A stretch of DNA of 64,000 bases from DAOULY01 sp034414595 (lineage in GTDB: Bacteria; Chloroflexota; Dehalococcoidia; SZUA-161; JAUWZY01), in contig DAOULY010000011.1 in NCBI GenBank assembly GCA_034414595.1, positions 124,001 to 188,000 of the forward strand. Direction: 5' to 3'. Shown piece by piece: positions 28,285-36,127 of this stretch. How positions within the stretch are numbered: the stretch's first letter is position 1; each line of letters begins with the position of its first letter. The notes beneath the pieces were generated by a model. The model had not been told where the DNA came from. It searched no databases and worked only from the letters and a program-made list of their open reading frames with translations. The translations under genes and the position numbers were made by a program.

Positions 28285-28563
28285 ATGGAGTTTATGGGCA
28301 TAGGTCCGCTGGAACTGCTGATGCTCCTTGTCATTGCCTTTATCGTGTTTGGCCCGGGGAGGCTGCCCGAGGTCGCCCGCGGTTTGGGCAAAGGCATCCG
28401 TGGCATGAGAAAAGCTTGGTTTGACCTTACCAGAGAGGTCAGCAAGGAGGTACGGAGCATCGAAGCCGAAGCGCAGCCTGCCCAGAGCAGAGAGGTGAGC
28501 AAGGAGGTGCAAAGCAGCCAAGCTGATGAGCAGCCTGCCCAGAGCAGAGATCAGGAGGGTTGA
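28285..28563 (+). CDS. Second TatA/TatB-type protein with duplicated C-terminal repeat
   Basis: 92 residues. Short N-terminal helix (LELLMLLVIAFIVFGPGRLPE) and amphipathic helix (VARGLGKGIRGMRKAWFDL), as in TatA/TatB. The tail is a 19-residue unit, REVSKEVRSIEAEAQPAQS, repeated as REVSKEVQSSQADEQPAQS (28432-28488 and 28489-28545). Gene order tatA-this-tatC suggests it fills the TatB role, although by length and sequence it could be a second TatA. Confidence 0.85.
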   Translation: MEFMGIGPLELLMLLVIAFIVFGPGRLPEVARGLGKGIRGMRKAWFDLTREVSKEVRSIEAEAQPAQSREVSKEVQSSQADEQPAQSRDQEG

Positions 28564-28604
28564 GAAAAAGCTGCAAGCCCAACATCGTTCCTCGACGCTG
28601 ACTC

Positions 28605-29354
28605 ATGAGCGATGACAAGAAGTTGACTGTAACCGGGCACCTGGGTGAGCTGCGGAAACGGCTGCTCAGAGCGATGGTGGTAGTAGGAATTACTACCACT
28701 GTTTCTTTTGTTTTTTCCGAGAGGTATTTGTTTCCACTACTGACGCGGCCCACGCCGCCAGGCATAGAGCTCATATTCATCAAACTGACAGAGATGATAG
28801 GTACCTACATCAAGTTGTCGCTTGTCGCTGGCCTGGTGCTGGCGCTGCCCTATCTGTTATATGAGTTAGTGATGTTCGTCTCCCCGGCCCTGACCCGCAG
28901 GGAGAAGACGTACTTTTATACCTTGTTGCCGGCATCGATCCTGGCATTTGTCGCCGGCGCCGCATTCTGCTACTTCTTTTTCCTGCCCCCGGCACTGAAT
29001 TTCCTATTCAGCTTTGGCAGCGGTGTTGCTACCCCCCAGATCACCATTGGGAACTACATCGACGTGGTCAGCATGCTGCTCTTCTGGATCGGTATCGCGT
29101 TTGAGATCCCGCTGGTGATCTTCTTCCTGTCGAAGATCGGAGTGGTCACGCCCCAGGGGCTTTCCCGAAAACGCCGCTGGGCGGTGCTGGCCGCTTTCAT
29201 CCTGGGCGCTATCATCACGCCTACCGTGGATCCGGTTAACCAGAGCATCGTTGCCGGGTCCATCATCGTGCTATACGAGGTTGGCATTTTGCTGTCCAGA
29301 CTGGCGTGGAGAGGGAAGAAACGCTTGGTGACAGCGCCGCTTGAGCAAGATTGA
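28605..29354 (+). CDS. tatC: Sec-independent translocase subunit TatC
   Basis: 249 residues with six predicted transmembrane helices. It opens with the family's TGHLGELRKRLLRA and contains LVAGLVLALPYLLYELVMFVSPAL-type and FEIPLVIFFLSKIGVVTP sequence. TatC recognises the twin-arginine signal. Last gene of the fdh-tat run; a terminator lies 45 bp after the stop. Confidence 0.96.
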   Translation: MSDDKKLTVTGHLGELRKRLLRAMVVVGITTTVSFVFSERYLFPLLTRPTPPGIELIFIKLTEMIGTYIKLSLVAGLVLALPYLLYELVMFVSPALTRREKTYFYTLLPASILAFVAGAAFCYFFFLPPALNFLFSFGSGVATPQITIGNYIDVVSMLLFWIGIAFEIPLVIFFLSKIGVVTPQGLSRKRRWAVLAAFILGAIITPTVDPVNQSIVAGSIIVLYEVGILLSRLAWRGKKRLVTAPLEQD

Positions 29355-29399
29355 GAAAGCTCTTGGGCAGCTTTTCGCTGCCTATGCTTGGATAGAGTT

Positions 29400-29439
29400 A
29401 CGAACCAGGGGTGGCTCCATATCCCCTGATTCGTTTTTT
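29400..29439 (+). terminator. Intrinsic terminator after tatC
   Basis: ACGAACCAGGGG pairs with CCCCTGATTCGT (11 of 12 positions) around an 11-nt loop and is followed by TTTTTT. Confidence 0.85.
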
Positions 29440-29543
29440 GTTGGGCACCCGGTGAATCTATTTCTATTGGAGGATACGCCCTTTGCCGCCAAAAAAGGGA
29501 TTACAATATAACAATCGTAAAACAATAGCTTTGGCCTCCAACA

Positions 29544-29572
29544 TTGTCCCAGTGATGCAAGTTTGTTACACT
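29544..29572 (+). promoter_or_regulatory. Promoter of tRNA-Sec
   Basis: TTGTCC at 29544-29549, 17-bp spacer, TACACT at 29567-29572, ending 9 bp before the mature 5' end of the tRNA. Confidence 0.5.
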
Positions 29573-29838
29573 AATTGGAGCGGGAGCGGTTGGGTCCCGG
29601 TGGGCCTCGCGGACTTCAAATCCGTTGTGGGGCATGTTGAATGTCCTTGGTGGGTTCGACTCCCATGCGCTCCCGCCAGGCTTATCTCCCCCAAATTGTT
29701 AACATTAATGCTATCTAATTTGTTAACAATCTCCCTGGTTGGTTTCCTCTTCCCATTAGCAAGCATCGTAACATAGGCCCTGCTCACTCCCAGTTGCCTC
29801 GCTATTTCTGCTTTAGTAATACCTTTCCATTGGCTCAT
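29566..29838 (-). CDS. Cro/C1-type HTH protein; reading frame runs on into the tRNA
   Basis: Residues ~8-45 form a helix-turn-helix (KAEIARQLGVSRAYVTMLANGKRKP) of the XRE/Cro kind, probably the element's regulator. The last ~37 residues are translated from the att site and the antisense of tRNA-Sec (AGAHGSRTHQGHSTCPTTD), so the C-terminus depends on integration: in the excised circle it would continue into different sequence. It starts 1 bp after the excisionase-like gene, in one transcript. Confidence 0.7.
   Translation of the reverse strand: MSQWKGITKAEIARQLGVSRAYVTMLANGKRKPTREIVNKLDSINVNNLGEISLAGAHGSRTHQGHSTCPTTDLKSARPTGTQPLPLQLV
29582..29678 (+). tRNA. selC: tRNA-Sec (anticodon TCA), CCA encoded
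   Basis: 97 bases. Acceptor GGGAGCG pairs with CGCTCCC, followed by G and encoded CCA. The D stem has 6 bp with a 4-nt loop (GGGTCC-CGGT-GGGCCT), a tRNA-Sec hallmark. Anticodon loop CTTCAAA holds UCA. A long variable arm (GGGCAT/ATGTCC) and a T arm with TTCGACT complete it. It reads UGA with SelB in fdhA and selD. The 3' two-thirds (from 29614) also serve as the left attachment site of the integrated element. Confidence 0.97.
29614..29679 (+). repeat. attL: 66-bp direct repeat inside tRNA-Sec
   Basis: Identical to 36941-37006. Runs from the anticodon loop (CTTCAAATCC) through the CCA end plus one G. Differing flanks on both sides define its limits. Confidence 0.95.
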
Positions 29839-29839
29839 T

Positions 29840-30010
29840 CTATTTACCTCCCTTACTACCCTTCGGTTTTCTCTTCCTTTTGTAGTCCAAGCTGAGGACT
29901 ACCCAGTCATGTCCCAACTTCTTGCCCTCTATCTCACCTCTCTCCAGCAACCTTCGGCAATGGCTGTCTGATATCCCCAACTTGTTTGCAGCTTCCCTGA
30001 CACTATACAT
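29840..30010 (-). CDS. Excisionase-like small HTH protein (56 aa)
   Basis: A 56-residue frame starting MYSVREAANKLGISDSHCRR, with LLERGEIEGKKLGHDWVV following: the winged HTH_17/MerR-type pattern (helix, 'S...C.RLL..G.I.g.k.G..W.v') found in excisionases. A basic tail (KRKRKPKGSKGGK) ends the protein. Directly upstream of the Cro-like gene on the same strand and close to attL, as expected for Xis. Confidence 0.75.
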   Translation of the reverse strand: MYSVREAANKLGISDSHCRRLLERGEIEGKKLGHDWVVLSLDYKRKRKPKGSKGGK

Positions 30011-30368
30011 CCTACTTCACTCTCAAGTGATTATACACGGTATCGCTCTTACTGTCAAGTCCTTTGCAGAGAGTAACATATAAGAATACTGACAATAGGT
30101 TCCAAAGTAACCGAACCGTGGGAGCGACCTCATACTATGCATTAGGATAGCCTCAGAGATTTTTTGAGTAGGCTCTTCTCGCCTCTGGCTAAACAGTAAT
30201 CGTATCTTTGCTATAATAAGAAAAAAGCCTCGCATAGCTGGGACTATCGAGGCATTGGCACTCAGGTTGTCCACGAGCCCAAGTGCAGATATAGGGTAGC
30301 ACATTAAGCCTGTCTGGGGCAACCTGGGCAGGCTTTACTTTTTTGGGGGGAGGAGACATAGGGCAAAC
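30011..30368 (+). promoter_or_regulatory. Control region with promoter, three hairpins and a terminator ahead of the 434-aa gene
   Basis: An extended -10 (TG-C-TATAAT, 30209-30217) is followed by a leader with hairpins: GCCTCG/CGAGGC with an inner ATAG/CTAT, then GCACT/AGTGC, then AAGCCTG/CAGGCTT followed by TTTACTTTTTT. The message would be ~120 nt if it stops there, or would read on into the gene at 30369, whose ribosome site is GGGGGGAGGAG. This looks like an attenuated leader or a small regulatory RNA of the element. The excisionase-like gene reads away on the other side. Confidence 0.5.
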
Positions 30369-31673
30369 ATGAAAAGGAAGAAGCCAAAGTGGGAGGAACT
30401 AGAAGAACTCCATAAGGGGTGTTTTCAAACACCACCAGAACACATGCCTGCCATAGAACAGCCAGAGAGGGAGGATAAGGGTATAGATGTCGAAGAGTTG
30501 CTGCGACCGTGGCAAAGCAAGCCACTCAGTGACCTCATAGCCATCTACGCTCCTCTCCTACAGACTTTCCAGCGTATCAGGGATGAGAAGGGGGACACTT
30601 GTGCGTTGCAGTCAATAGCAGAATCAGGAGTTGAGAGGCTTCTGAGGTTCTTCTTCAGGTTTTACCTAGAGAATACGCTTGGCTTGGACAAAATAGACCC
30701 CGAAGCTTTGGTTGAGCGATGGCAAAACACGAATCTCATCACTCGGCTAATTTTAGACCGTAAATCCCAGACTCTAGAAGAGTATTTGTCTGCCCTATAT
30801 TGGCTTGAACAATTCAACGTTTGCGCAATCGAGCTTGAAAAGCGTACTGAAATTCGTCCTGAACTGGTGGGGCTACTAATGCACAAAATTTGCCAGGACA
30901 TCTCCTCTTTCGCCCTTGCCAAGGTATTGGCTCCACCAGACAAAGAACCTGACTCAGGATGGGCCGTAAACCTAATTTTAGGTGCCATCGAAGGAATCAA
31001 GGGAGGGATTATTAACTTGCCCAAAGGAGAACTTGCAGCATCCCTTCAAGCTTTGTGGGACGAATCCTTAATAAGACCCTTCCCACTAGTATCGGGGAAT
31101 TTGCAGAGGGGCATCCACGAAATCAAGGTAGTGAGGATGACAGGGCAGGAAGGCATTGCCGAAGGCATGAAATACTGGTCCGAGAAGGATTACAATGAAA
31201 TCATTGTAGCTGGCCTGCAACGAAAACTTATCAATTCCCTGAAGCTGGCAGCGAGAAGAAACATCATTGATGAAATTAGGAAGATACCTAAAGTCGAAAT
31301 AGTAAAAGACGGTCAGACATACAAAGTGCAGACGGAAATTCCAGAGTCTGCACTGGTTACTGAGGATGGTGATATTCAACAATCAGCACTAGAGCTGGTC
31401 GCCGCGAAACAGGGGCTGTTCCACCTAGGAGCAGACGAGGAGGCCGAGGCAGCAGAGCCAGTAACGCTCAAAGACCTAGACCTTGACCTAAGTGGCCTTA
31501 CACCAACTGAGTATCGTGTTTTGGAGGAAGCCCTTCAAGCGCTTCAAGAGGGCTATGACCTCGACTCTAAAAAGGGAAGAAGTCTCAAGCAGTGGTGGGG
31601 CAAGGATTATCAGCGAAAGAGGAGAGCTTATGAGAGAGCTATGAATAGGATACTAGAGGATAATAGACCTTAA
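30369..31673 (+). CDS. Unrecognised 434-aa protein of the element
   Basis: I do not recognise this family. The chain is helical and charged, with no signal peptide, no cysteine motif and no Walker motif. A C-terminal segment (LTPTEYRVLEEALQALQEGYD, then RSLKQWWGKDYQRKRRAYERA) resembles a sigma-region-4 or HTH-like layout and could bind DNA. A middle basic stretch (LINSLKLAARRNIIDEIRKIP) is reminiscent of sigma region 2 linkers, which is only an impression. It is the first gene after the control region and ends just before a strong terminator, so it forms its own transcript. Confidence 0.75.
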   Translation: MKRKKPKWEELEELHKGCFQTPPEHMPAIEQPEREDKGIDVEELLRPWQSKPLSDLIAIYAPLLQTFQRIRDEKGDTCALQSIAESGVERLLRFFFRFYLENTLGLDKIDPEALVERWQNTNLITRLILDRKSQTLEEYLSALYWLEQFNVCAIELEKRTEIRPELVGLLMHKICQDISSFALAKVLAPPDKEPDSGWAVNLILGAIEGIKGGIINLPKGELAASLQALWDESLIRPFPLVSGNLQRGIHEIKVVRMTGQEGIAEGMKYWSEKDYNEIIVAGLQRKLINSLKLAARRNIIDEIRKIPKVEIVKDGQTYKVQTEIPESALVTEDGDIQQSALELVAAKQGLFHLGADEEAEAAEPVTLKDLDLDLSGLTPTEYRVLEEALQALQEGYDLDSKKGRSLKQWWGKDYQRKRRAYERAMNRILEDNRP

Positions 31674-31691
31674 CCTCGCTTTTAGGATAAG

Positions 31692-31733
31692 AAGAAGCTG
31701 GCCGACAATGAAACGGCCAGCTTCTTTGTTTTT
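31692..31733 (+). terminator. Strong intrinsic terminator
   Basis: AAGAAGCTGGCCG (31692-31704) pairs perfectly with CGGCCAGCTTCTT (31714-31726) around ACAATGAAA, followed by TGTTTTT. Confidence 0.92.
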
Positions 31734-31787
31734 CCCCCAAATTGTCGCCATTGCTCCCCTCTCCATCGCATACCTAAAGTAGAGGGG

Positions 31788-32033
31788 ATGAACAAACCAA
31801 TTCTAGTGCTCCAGTATCCAGACTCTCGACAGGGGAGGACCGTAGCTATTGCAGCTACAAGGAACCCGGAGGCGCTAAGGCTTTTCAAGAGGGTTGTTCT
31901 GGAAGAAGCAAGGTTAGCGGTTCTCGACTGGGCTGTTGATGAGGCCCTACATGTCCAAGACCAAATGGAACTGGAGAGGCTGGAGAAGGTGCTCAATCTT
32001 CTCATCCCCGAGGAGGGCGATGATGACAGGTAA
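31788..32033 (+). CDS. Small hypothetical protein (81 aa) of the element
   Basis: 81 residues, starting MNKPILVLQYPDSRQGRTVA and ending in an acidic tail (LNLLIPEEGDDDR). Helical, no recognised domain. AGGGG lies just upstream. It opens the second gene run of the element, and its end overlaps the next gene start by 14 bp, so the frame is probably real. Confidence 0.65.
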   Translation: MNKPILVLQYPDSRQGRTVAIAATRNPEALRLFKRVVLEEARLAVLDWAVDEALHVQDQMELERLEKVLNLLIPEEGDDDR

Positions 32034-32385
32034 GGAAGAGCATGTGGTCAAGTTGGGCGATACGGTCATAGGATGGATAGCGGATAGAGTCTTCCACAAA
32101 TCAGTAGTTGGCTCAAAACACAGGTTGAGGCAGCCGCCAGCTTGGGCAATCCAGGCTGATGCCTTCGATGAACAAGTGAAGCCCTTTGCGACTTGTATTG
32201 TTATCTGGGACAAGGAAATCGACACCAGATATCGAATCTCAGTTGAGCATTTCGACCGCCACAAGGGCACGCTTGATAGAGGCTTCGGCGTCCAGTATTT
32301 CCTCCCCCTCTCTCACTGGGAGGTTATTGAGGCAAACGGCAACAAGCCACAGCAGCTTAGCCTCTGGGGAAGTTACAATGGATAG
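32020..32385 (+). CDS. Hypothetical protein (121 aa) of the element
   Basis: Start set at the ATG at 32020, which has GAGGAGG upstream; the frame continues further back but without a ribosome site. Sequence such as KLGDTVIGWIADRVFHKSVV and VQYFLPLSHWEVIEANG gives an alpha/beta protein with no family I know. Overlaps the genes on both sides by a few bases, which points to coupled translation with the primase-like gene downstream. Confidence 0.6.
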   Translation: MMTGKEEHVVKLGDTVIGWIADRVFHKSVVGSKHRLRQPPAWAIQADAFDEQVKPFATCIVIWDKEIDTRYRISVEHFDRHKGTLDRGFGVQYFLPLSHWEVIEANGNKPQQLSLWGSYNG

Positions 32386-32647
32386 CCCATGTAAAGTGGT
32401 GGCACCACCAAAAAAGAGAGCCATGACGCTGGAGGAACGCTACAAAGACGACCCTCAACTCTTGGAGTTCTATAAACAGGGTCTTTTGGAACCTGGATGG
32501 GCTGGTGAGGTGGATGATGTGGAGGTCGCCTACATCAAATCCCAACTTAAGAAGTCTGGCTGGCTGAAACGCCGCTGGGGCTTCTACGACAGAGCAAAAA
32601 GGATATCCAAGAAACGCATCATAGAGGTGGCAAGAAATGGCCTGTAA
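32378..32647 (+). CDS. Hypothetical basic protein (89 aa) of the element
   Basis: ATG at 32378 overlaps the preceding stop. 89 residues, rich in K/R at the end (SGWLKRRWGFYDRAKRIS). Contains ERYKDDPQLLEFYKQGLLEPGW. No recognised domain; a nucleic-acid-binding accessory protein is possible but unproven. Confidence 0.6.
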   Translation: MDSPCKVVAPPKKRAMTLEERYKDDPQLLEFYKQGLLEPGWAGEVDDVEVAYIKSQLKKSGWLKRRWGFYDRAKRISKKRIIEVARNGL

Positions 32648-32701
32648 TGCGTTTTGGGGCTCATTCCCAGATACAACTTTCAGAGAAACAGGTTCTACTC
32701 A

Positions 32702-34279
32702 ATGGGCACATCTTGTGAGCTGGTCATCACTAGCACATCAAATACGAAATCGACTGTCAGCAGGGATGAGCTATTAACCTTGAATCACAAAGGTGTTGCG
32801 GGGGTGTCTGACAACCATCAGCTTGCCGAAAGGCTGATGGAGCTGTATTTCGTCCCCGGCTCCAGCTACTATGAAGGGCCAGTCAATGTGCCCAACAAGG
32901 AATACAGGCACATCAAGCGAGAAATCACCCTTGACCGCATCATTGCCCACCTTGAGGGACAGACGAGCATCGGGGCTCCGTCCTGCAATAAGAACTTGGT
33001 TAAATGGATTACTGTGGAATGTGACTGCCTCGACCTGAGTCTTATCGAGAAAGCAAGCTCGCTGCTAAGGGGGAAAGTTTTGCCCTGCTATGTGTCCTTC
33101 TCTGGTCAGAAGGGATACCACCTCACAGTGTTTCTCAGTAAACCGACTTCTCTCTACGAAGCCCAGAGAGTTTCGGCTGAAGTGAAGCGCATAGTAGACG
33201 GGGCTGGCCTCCCCTACGATAAAATCTCCCCCTCTCCCAATGGCAAAGGCGGAGACTGTATAAAACTACCACTCGGCATACATCCTGAGACTGGGAACCG
33301 TTGCTACTTCGTGAACGACACCATGCAACCAGTAGAAGATTCGCTTGGGTTTCTTTCAATAGTCAAAACGGTGGGGTTAGACGGCAAAAGTGGCCCCGTA
33401 GCCACTCAGGAATTCGCTCCTGGACGGCATGGACGGCATATTGACACTGATACTGGGGAGATAATACAAGCACCTTTACCCCAGAGTATCTCCCGAAGGC
33501 CATGTGTCAACAAGCTGTGGAGAGAGGGCCTTCAGGCCCCAAACACAAGGCACAGCGCCACTTGTGTGATAGCTAACGCCATAGCTCGGTCAACTCTGAT
33601 ACCTCCCCATGAAAAGGAACACGCTCTTATTGACTGGGTAAGTAGGATGTTCCCCAAGGCAAGGGATGCTGGCTACTTGAAGGTGGACTCGAACTTGGAT
33701 TTTGTAGTCAATGAAGCAAGGAGAATGCTGAGCCGCTATTCTCGGTATGGCAACTATGCCGAACTCTGCGAGAATCAGGTCTTCAAAGCAGCTATGCGCT
33801 CTGCGTGTGAGAATGAGTTTGAGTGCAAGCTGGAGCAGAATCACGGCTATGTTAACTTCAAGCTGTTACTACGCTTGGGCGTGTTCAGCGCTCAGAATGC
33901 CAAGCCCAAGGGGATAGGGAAAAGCGCTATGGCGATATATTTCGCAATCGAGGATATAGCTCAAGACTACCCTCTCTTTGAGTATGAGGGAATGGAAGTC
34001 TTCTCCCTATCCACTCAGCAACTTGTATGCCTTGCAAACTGTAGCAAGCCAACAGTGATAAGACACCGAGATAAACTTGTCGAACTTGGGCTGTTGGTAA
34101 AGGTTTCCAATAATGCTGTCCCTACAGAGGTCATGCAAAACATACCGAAGGGCGTGTGGCCCAATTTCTATGCCCTGCCCGAGCTTACCGAGGAGGTTGT
34201 CAGGGCCATGCTCAATAAACTGAGAAATAACCCGGGGGGTAAAGTGGCTTTACCCTCTATACAGCGCCCCCCCGTATAG
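32702..34279 (+). CDS. Primase-like (AEP-type) protein with C-terminal winged helix, likely replication initiator
   Basis: 525 residues from the ATG at 32702; the frame opens at a TTG at 32654. The N-terminal half resembles archaeo-eukaryotic primases of plasmids and TOTE-type systems: an acidic strand VKWITVECDCLDLSL, the SGQKGYHLTVFLSKP block (motif II, with the conserved Ser and His) and GDCIKLPLGIHPETG (motif III region). The far C-terminus carries a winged helix (QQLVCLANCSKPTVIRHRDKLVELGLL). Primase plus DNA-binding domain suggests a replication initiator for the excised element. Two hairpins overlap its 3' end. Confidence 0.72.
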   Translation: MGTSCELVITSTSNTKSTVSRDELLTLNHKGVAGVSDNHQLAERLMELYFVPGSSYYEGPVNVPNKEYRHIKREITLDRIIAHLEGQTSIGAPSCNKNLVKWITVECDCLDLSLIEKASSLLRGKVLPCYVSFSGQKGYHLTVFLSKPTSLYEAQRVSAEVKRIVDGAGLPYDKISPSPNGKGGDCIKLPLGIHPETGNRCYFVNDTMQPVEDSLGFLSIVKTVGLDGKSGPVATQEFAPGRHGRHIDTDTGEIIQAPLPQSISRRPCVNKLWREGLQAPNTRHSATCVIANAIARSTLIPPHEKEHALIDWVSRMFPKARDAGYLKVDSNLDFVVNEARRMLSRYSRYGNYAELCENQVFKAAMRSACENEFECKLEQNHGYVNFKLLLRLGVFSAQNAKPKGIGKSAMAIYFAIEDIAQDYPLFEYEGMEVFSLSTQQLVCLANCSKPTVIRHRDKLVELGLLVKVSNNAVPTEVMQNIPKGVWPNFYALPELTEEVVRAMLNKLRNNPGGKVALPSIQRPPV

Positions 34280-34284
34280 AGGGT
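34237..34284. repeat. Overlapping perfect inverted repeats at the primase gene end (possible origin or terminator)
   Basis: GGGTAAAG/CTTTACCC (34237-34244/34248-34255) with a 3-nt loop, and ACCCTCTATAC/GTATAGAGGGT (34252-34262/34274-34284) around a C-rich loop. They share bases and so are mutually exclusive. The second encloses the end of the primase frame; no T-run follows, so an origin or regulatory role is as likely as termination. Confidence 0.65.
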
Positions 34285-34345
34285 TAAAGGGTTTTACCCC
34301 TACCTCGGTAACAAACGACAACCTTTTAAGAGAGGATAAGACAGG

Positions 34346-34663
34346 ATGAGTAGAGCCCGTACAAAGGCAATGGCACGCATGTTAGCTCAGCAACTCAATG
34401 AGGAGATGAGGTTAGACTTCAGAGGTCGGGGCAATCATAGATACTTCTACAGCGAAGAGCAGAAGCGGTATGCCTTGTCAAAGATAGATGAGTATGGGGT
34501 GCGTGCCACAGCCAGAATTCTCCAACTGTCTCGCATAACAATCCAGCGATGGTGTAGGAAACGCAACAAAGCGGTGAAACGCTGTCCAGACTGGGTATAT
34601 GAATGGTCAGCAAGAAGAAGGAGACGAAGGGAATTCTGGGAAAGGCGAGGCTATATCTACTAA
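34346..34663 (+). CDS. Small HTH protein (105 aa)
   Basis: 105 residues, strongly basic. A helix-turn-helix is visible in YALSKIDEYGVRATARILQLSRITIQRW, similar to the Psq/transposase-type DNA-binding domain that recognises by triplet helices, followed by CRKRNK and a tail ending RRRRRREFWERRG. No catalytic domain. It may be a regulator or relaxosome-like accessory factor of the element. Confidence 0.65.
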   Translation: MSRARTKAMARMLAQQLNEEMRLDFRGRGNHRYFYSEEQKRYALSKIDEYGVRATARILQLSRITIQRWCRKRNKAVKRCPDWVYEWSARRRRRREFWERRGYIY

Positions 34664-35004
34664 CTTGTTGCCACTTGAAAAGTAGTGACGTGAGATGACA
34701 AGAACTATTGGCGCTCTCCAATCGATGTAGACATTTACCGAGTTTGTAGACTCCCATAAAAAGGCGGGGCATAGCAGATAGAGTCTTGAGACAGTGTTAA
34801 CACTTCGAAACTACGGAGTAGGTGCTCTATTCGAACCGAACCCTTTGACGCCCTTCTTAAAGGTTTGAAGATAACCAGAGAGATTTCTTTGAAACAAAAA
34901 GGGGCCCCAGTCGTGCCTTCGCTATTTTGGCCACGATTTGTACTGATTCACTGTATCAGAGGATAGCAATTCTGTAACTGTGGATAGAAATCGCTACCGT
35001 GACT
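34664..35004. other. Gene-free segment
   Basis: About 340 bp between convergent genes. No open frame with family resemblance, no clear terminator; base composition is more AT-rich than the flanking chromosomal genes. Confidence 0.35.
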
Positions 35005-35970
35005 TCAATTAACAGTGATATAGTCCGACATACTTCCTGTAGATGTTCCACCAGGGCCAGTTACACTCAACTCGACGGTATATATGCCTAGCGTGGTATA
35101 AGTATGAGATGGATTCTGCTCGGTGCTATCCACCGTGCCATCATCATCAAAATCCCAAGCCCAGCTGGTAATATCACCTGTGGATTGGTCTGTGAACTGG
35201 ACAGTAAGCGGGGCATCACCACTTCTAGGACTGGCACTGAATTCAGCATTTGGTGCAAGTGGTGGAAGGATTAAAGGTACTCCATCGGCTGTGACGCCGA
35301 AACCCAGTGAAATAGCCGCTCCCAGCTTATTTTTATCATACCAGTCACTTACTATGGACATATTCTTGTTGTAAGTTTCCAATGCACTTGGTGGGGGTTG
35401 CGCACCACCAGGCGGGTCCCGCTTAGCGAGCCACTCTTCTATCTCATTCTCTAGCATCGTCTTACCCTGCTCTAAGGTCACTGAGTCTTGATATGGTGTG
35501 AGCTCCTCGAGAGCGATATTATATTGCGTAAGAACAGCTGCCCATTCTTGCACAGCTTCATCGTACATTAGCATTGCTTCATAGTATGACGGAGTATATG
35601 GGCCTGCCCCACCCAACATGGCCGCACGACTCTTCTCGATTCCGTCAAGCATAAGCTGCACTGACTCTGTCATTGCATTCGGTTGCTGACCGAGAGCCAC
35701 TATAGCATCACGCCTCTCTTCGAGTCTTAAGGCCCATACTGACGAGCCCAACTGCCAGTTTAAGTTGATAACATAGATTTCGTTCGCTTGGGCTAACAAT
35801 TGCTGGCTGTATACAAGAATGTCACCTCGTGTATCTAGTTCGTTATCCTCTGTTTGGTCGGTGGGCTGATTTTCAGTTGTCTGCCTCCCCAATAACCATA
35901 TCGACACCGGCACTGCGATACTCACAACGATTACAGCGATTAGAAATAGGGCAAGCAGCCTGCGCACCAC
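35005..35970 (-). CDS. Membrane-anchored PKD-domain surface protein (cargo)
   Basis: 321 residues. An N-terminal signal anchor (RRLLALFLIAVIVVSIAVPVSI) is followed by a helical region of ~200 residues and a PKD domain at the end: DAPLTVQFTDQSTGDITSWAWDFDDDGT, then NPSHTYTTLGIYTVELSV, the canonical pattern. It should sit on the outer face of the membrane. The helical region was not recognised. It is the only clear cargo gene of the integrated element. Its promoter is nearly identical to that of the restriction gene at 41779. Confidence 0.82.
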   Translation of the reverse strand: MVRRLLALFLIAVIVVSIAVPVSIWLLGRQTTENQPTDQTEDNELDTRGDILVYSQQLLAQANEIYVINLNWQLGSSVWALRLEERRDAIVALGQQPNAMTESVQLMLDGIEKSRAAMLGGAGPYTPSYYEAMLMYDEAVQEWAAVLTQYNIALEELTPYQDSVTLEQGKTMLENEIEEWLAKRDPPGGAQPPPSALETYNKNMSIVSDWYDKNKLGAAISLGFGVTADGVPLILPPLAPNAEFSASPRSGDAPLTVQFTDQSTGDITSWAWDFDDDGTVDSTEQNPSHTYTTLGIYTVELSVTGPGGTSTGSMSDYITVN

Positions 35971-36019
35971 ACTCCTCTCTTAACACCCCTTACAGGTTCC
36001 GTATCTATGTGGCAGCAGA

Positions 36020-36048
36020 ATTATATCAAGTTACTATAAGCTACACAA
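36020..36048 (-). promoter_or_regulatory. Promoter of the PKD-protein gene, copied at 41840
   Basis: On the minus strand TTGTGT (36048-36043), 17-bp spacer, TATAAT (36025-36020). The block differs from 41840-41868 at only two positions. Confidence 0.6.
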
Positions 36049-36074
36049 CTCTTAAAAGACTATCTCACGACAAA

Positions 36075-36118
36075 GGCGCTTTGTAGAACTTCAAGCTGTC
36101 ATTGAAATGTGACAGAGC
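36075..36118 (-). pseudogene. Remnant of an integrase C-terminal end
   Basis: Minus-strand frame SHFNDSLKFYKAPLS followed by a stop, matching the last residues of the intact integrase next to it (KFEDSLRLYRAL). Its nearest relative in the window is the remnant at 42518-42560 (TFNDTLKFYKAPLS). Confidence 0.6.
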
Positions 36119-36127
36119 GAGTATAGT

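Noticed and set aside
29483..29776. Plus-strand frame across tRNA-Sec
   Set aside because: It reads through the tRNA gene and att site; no family and no ribosome site.
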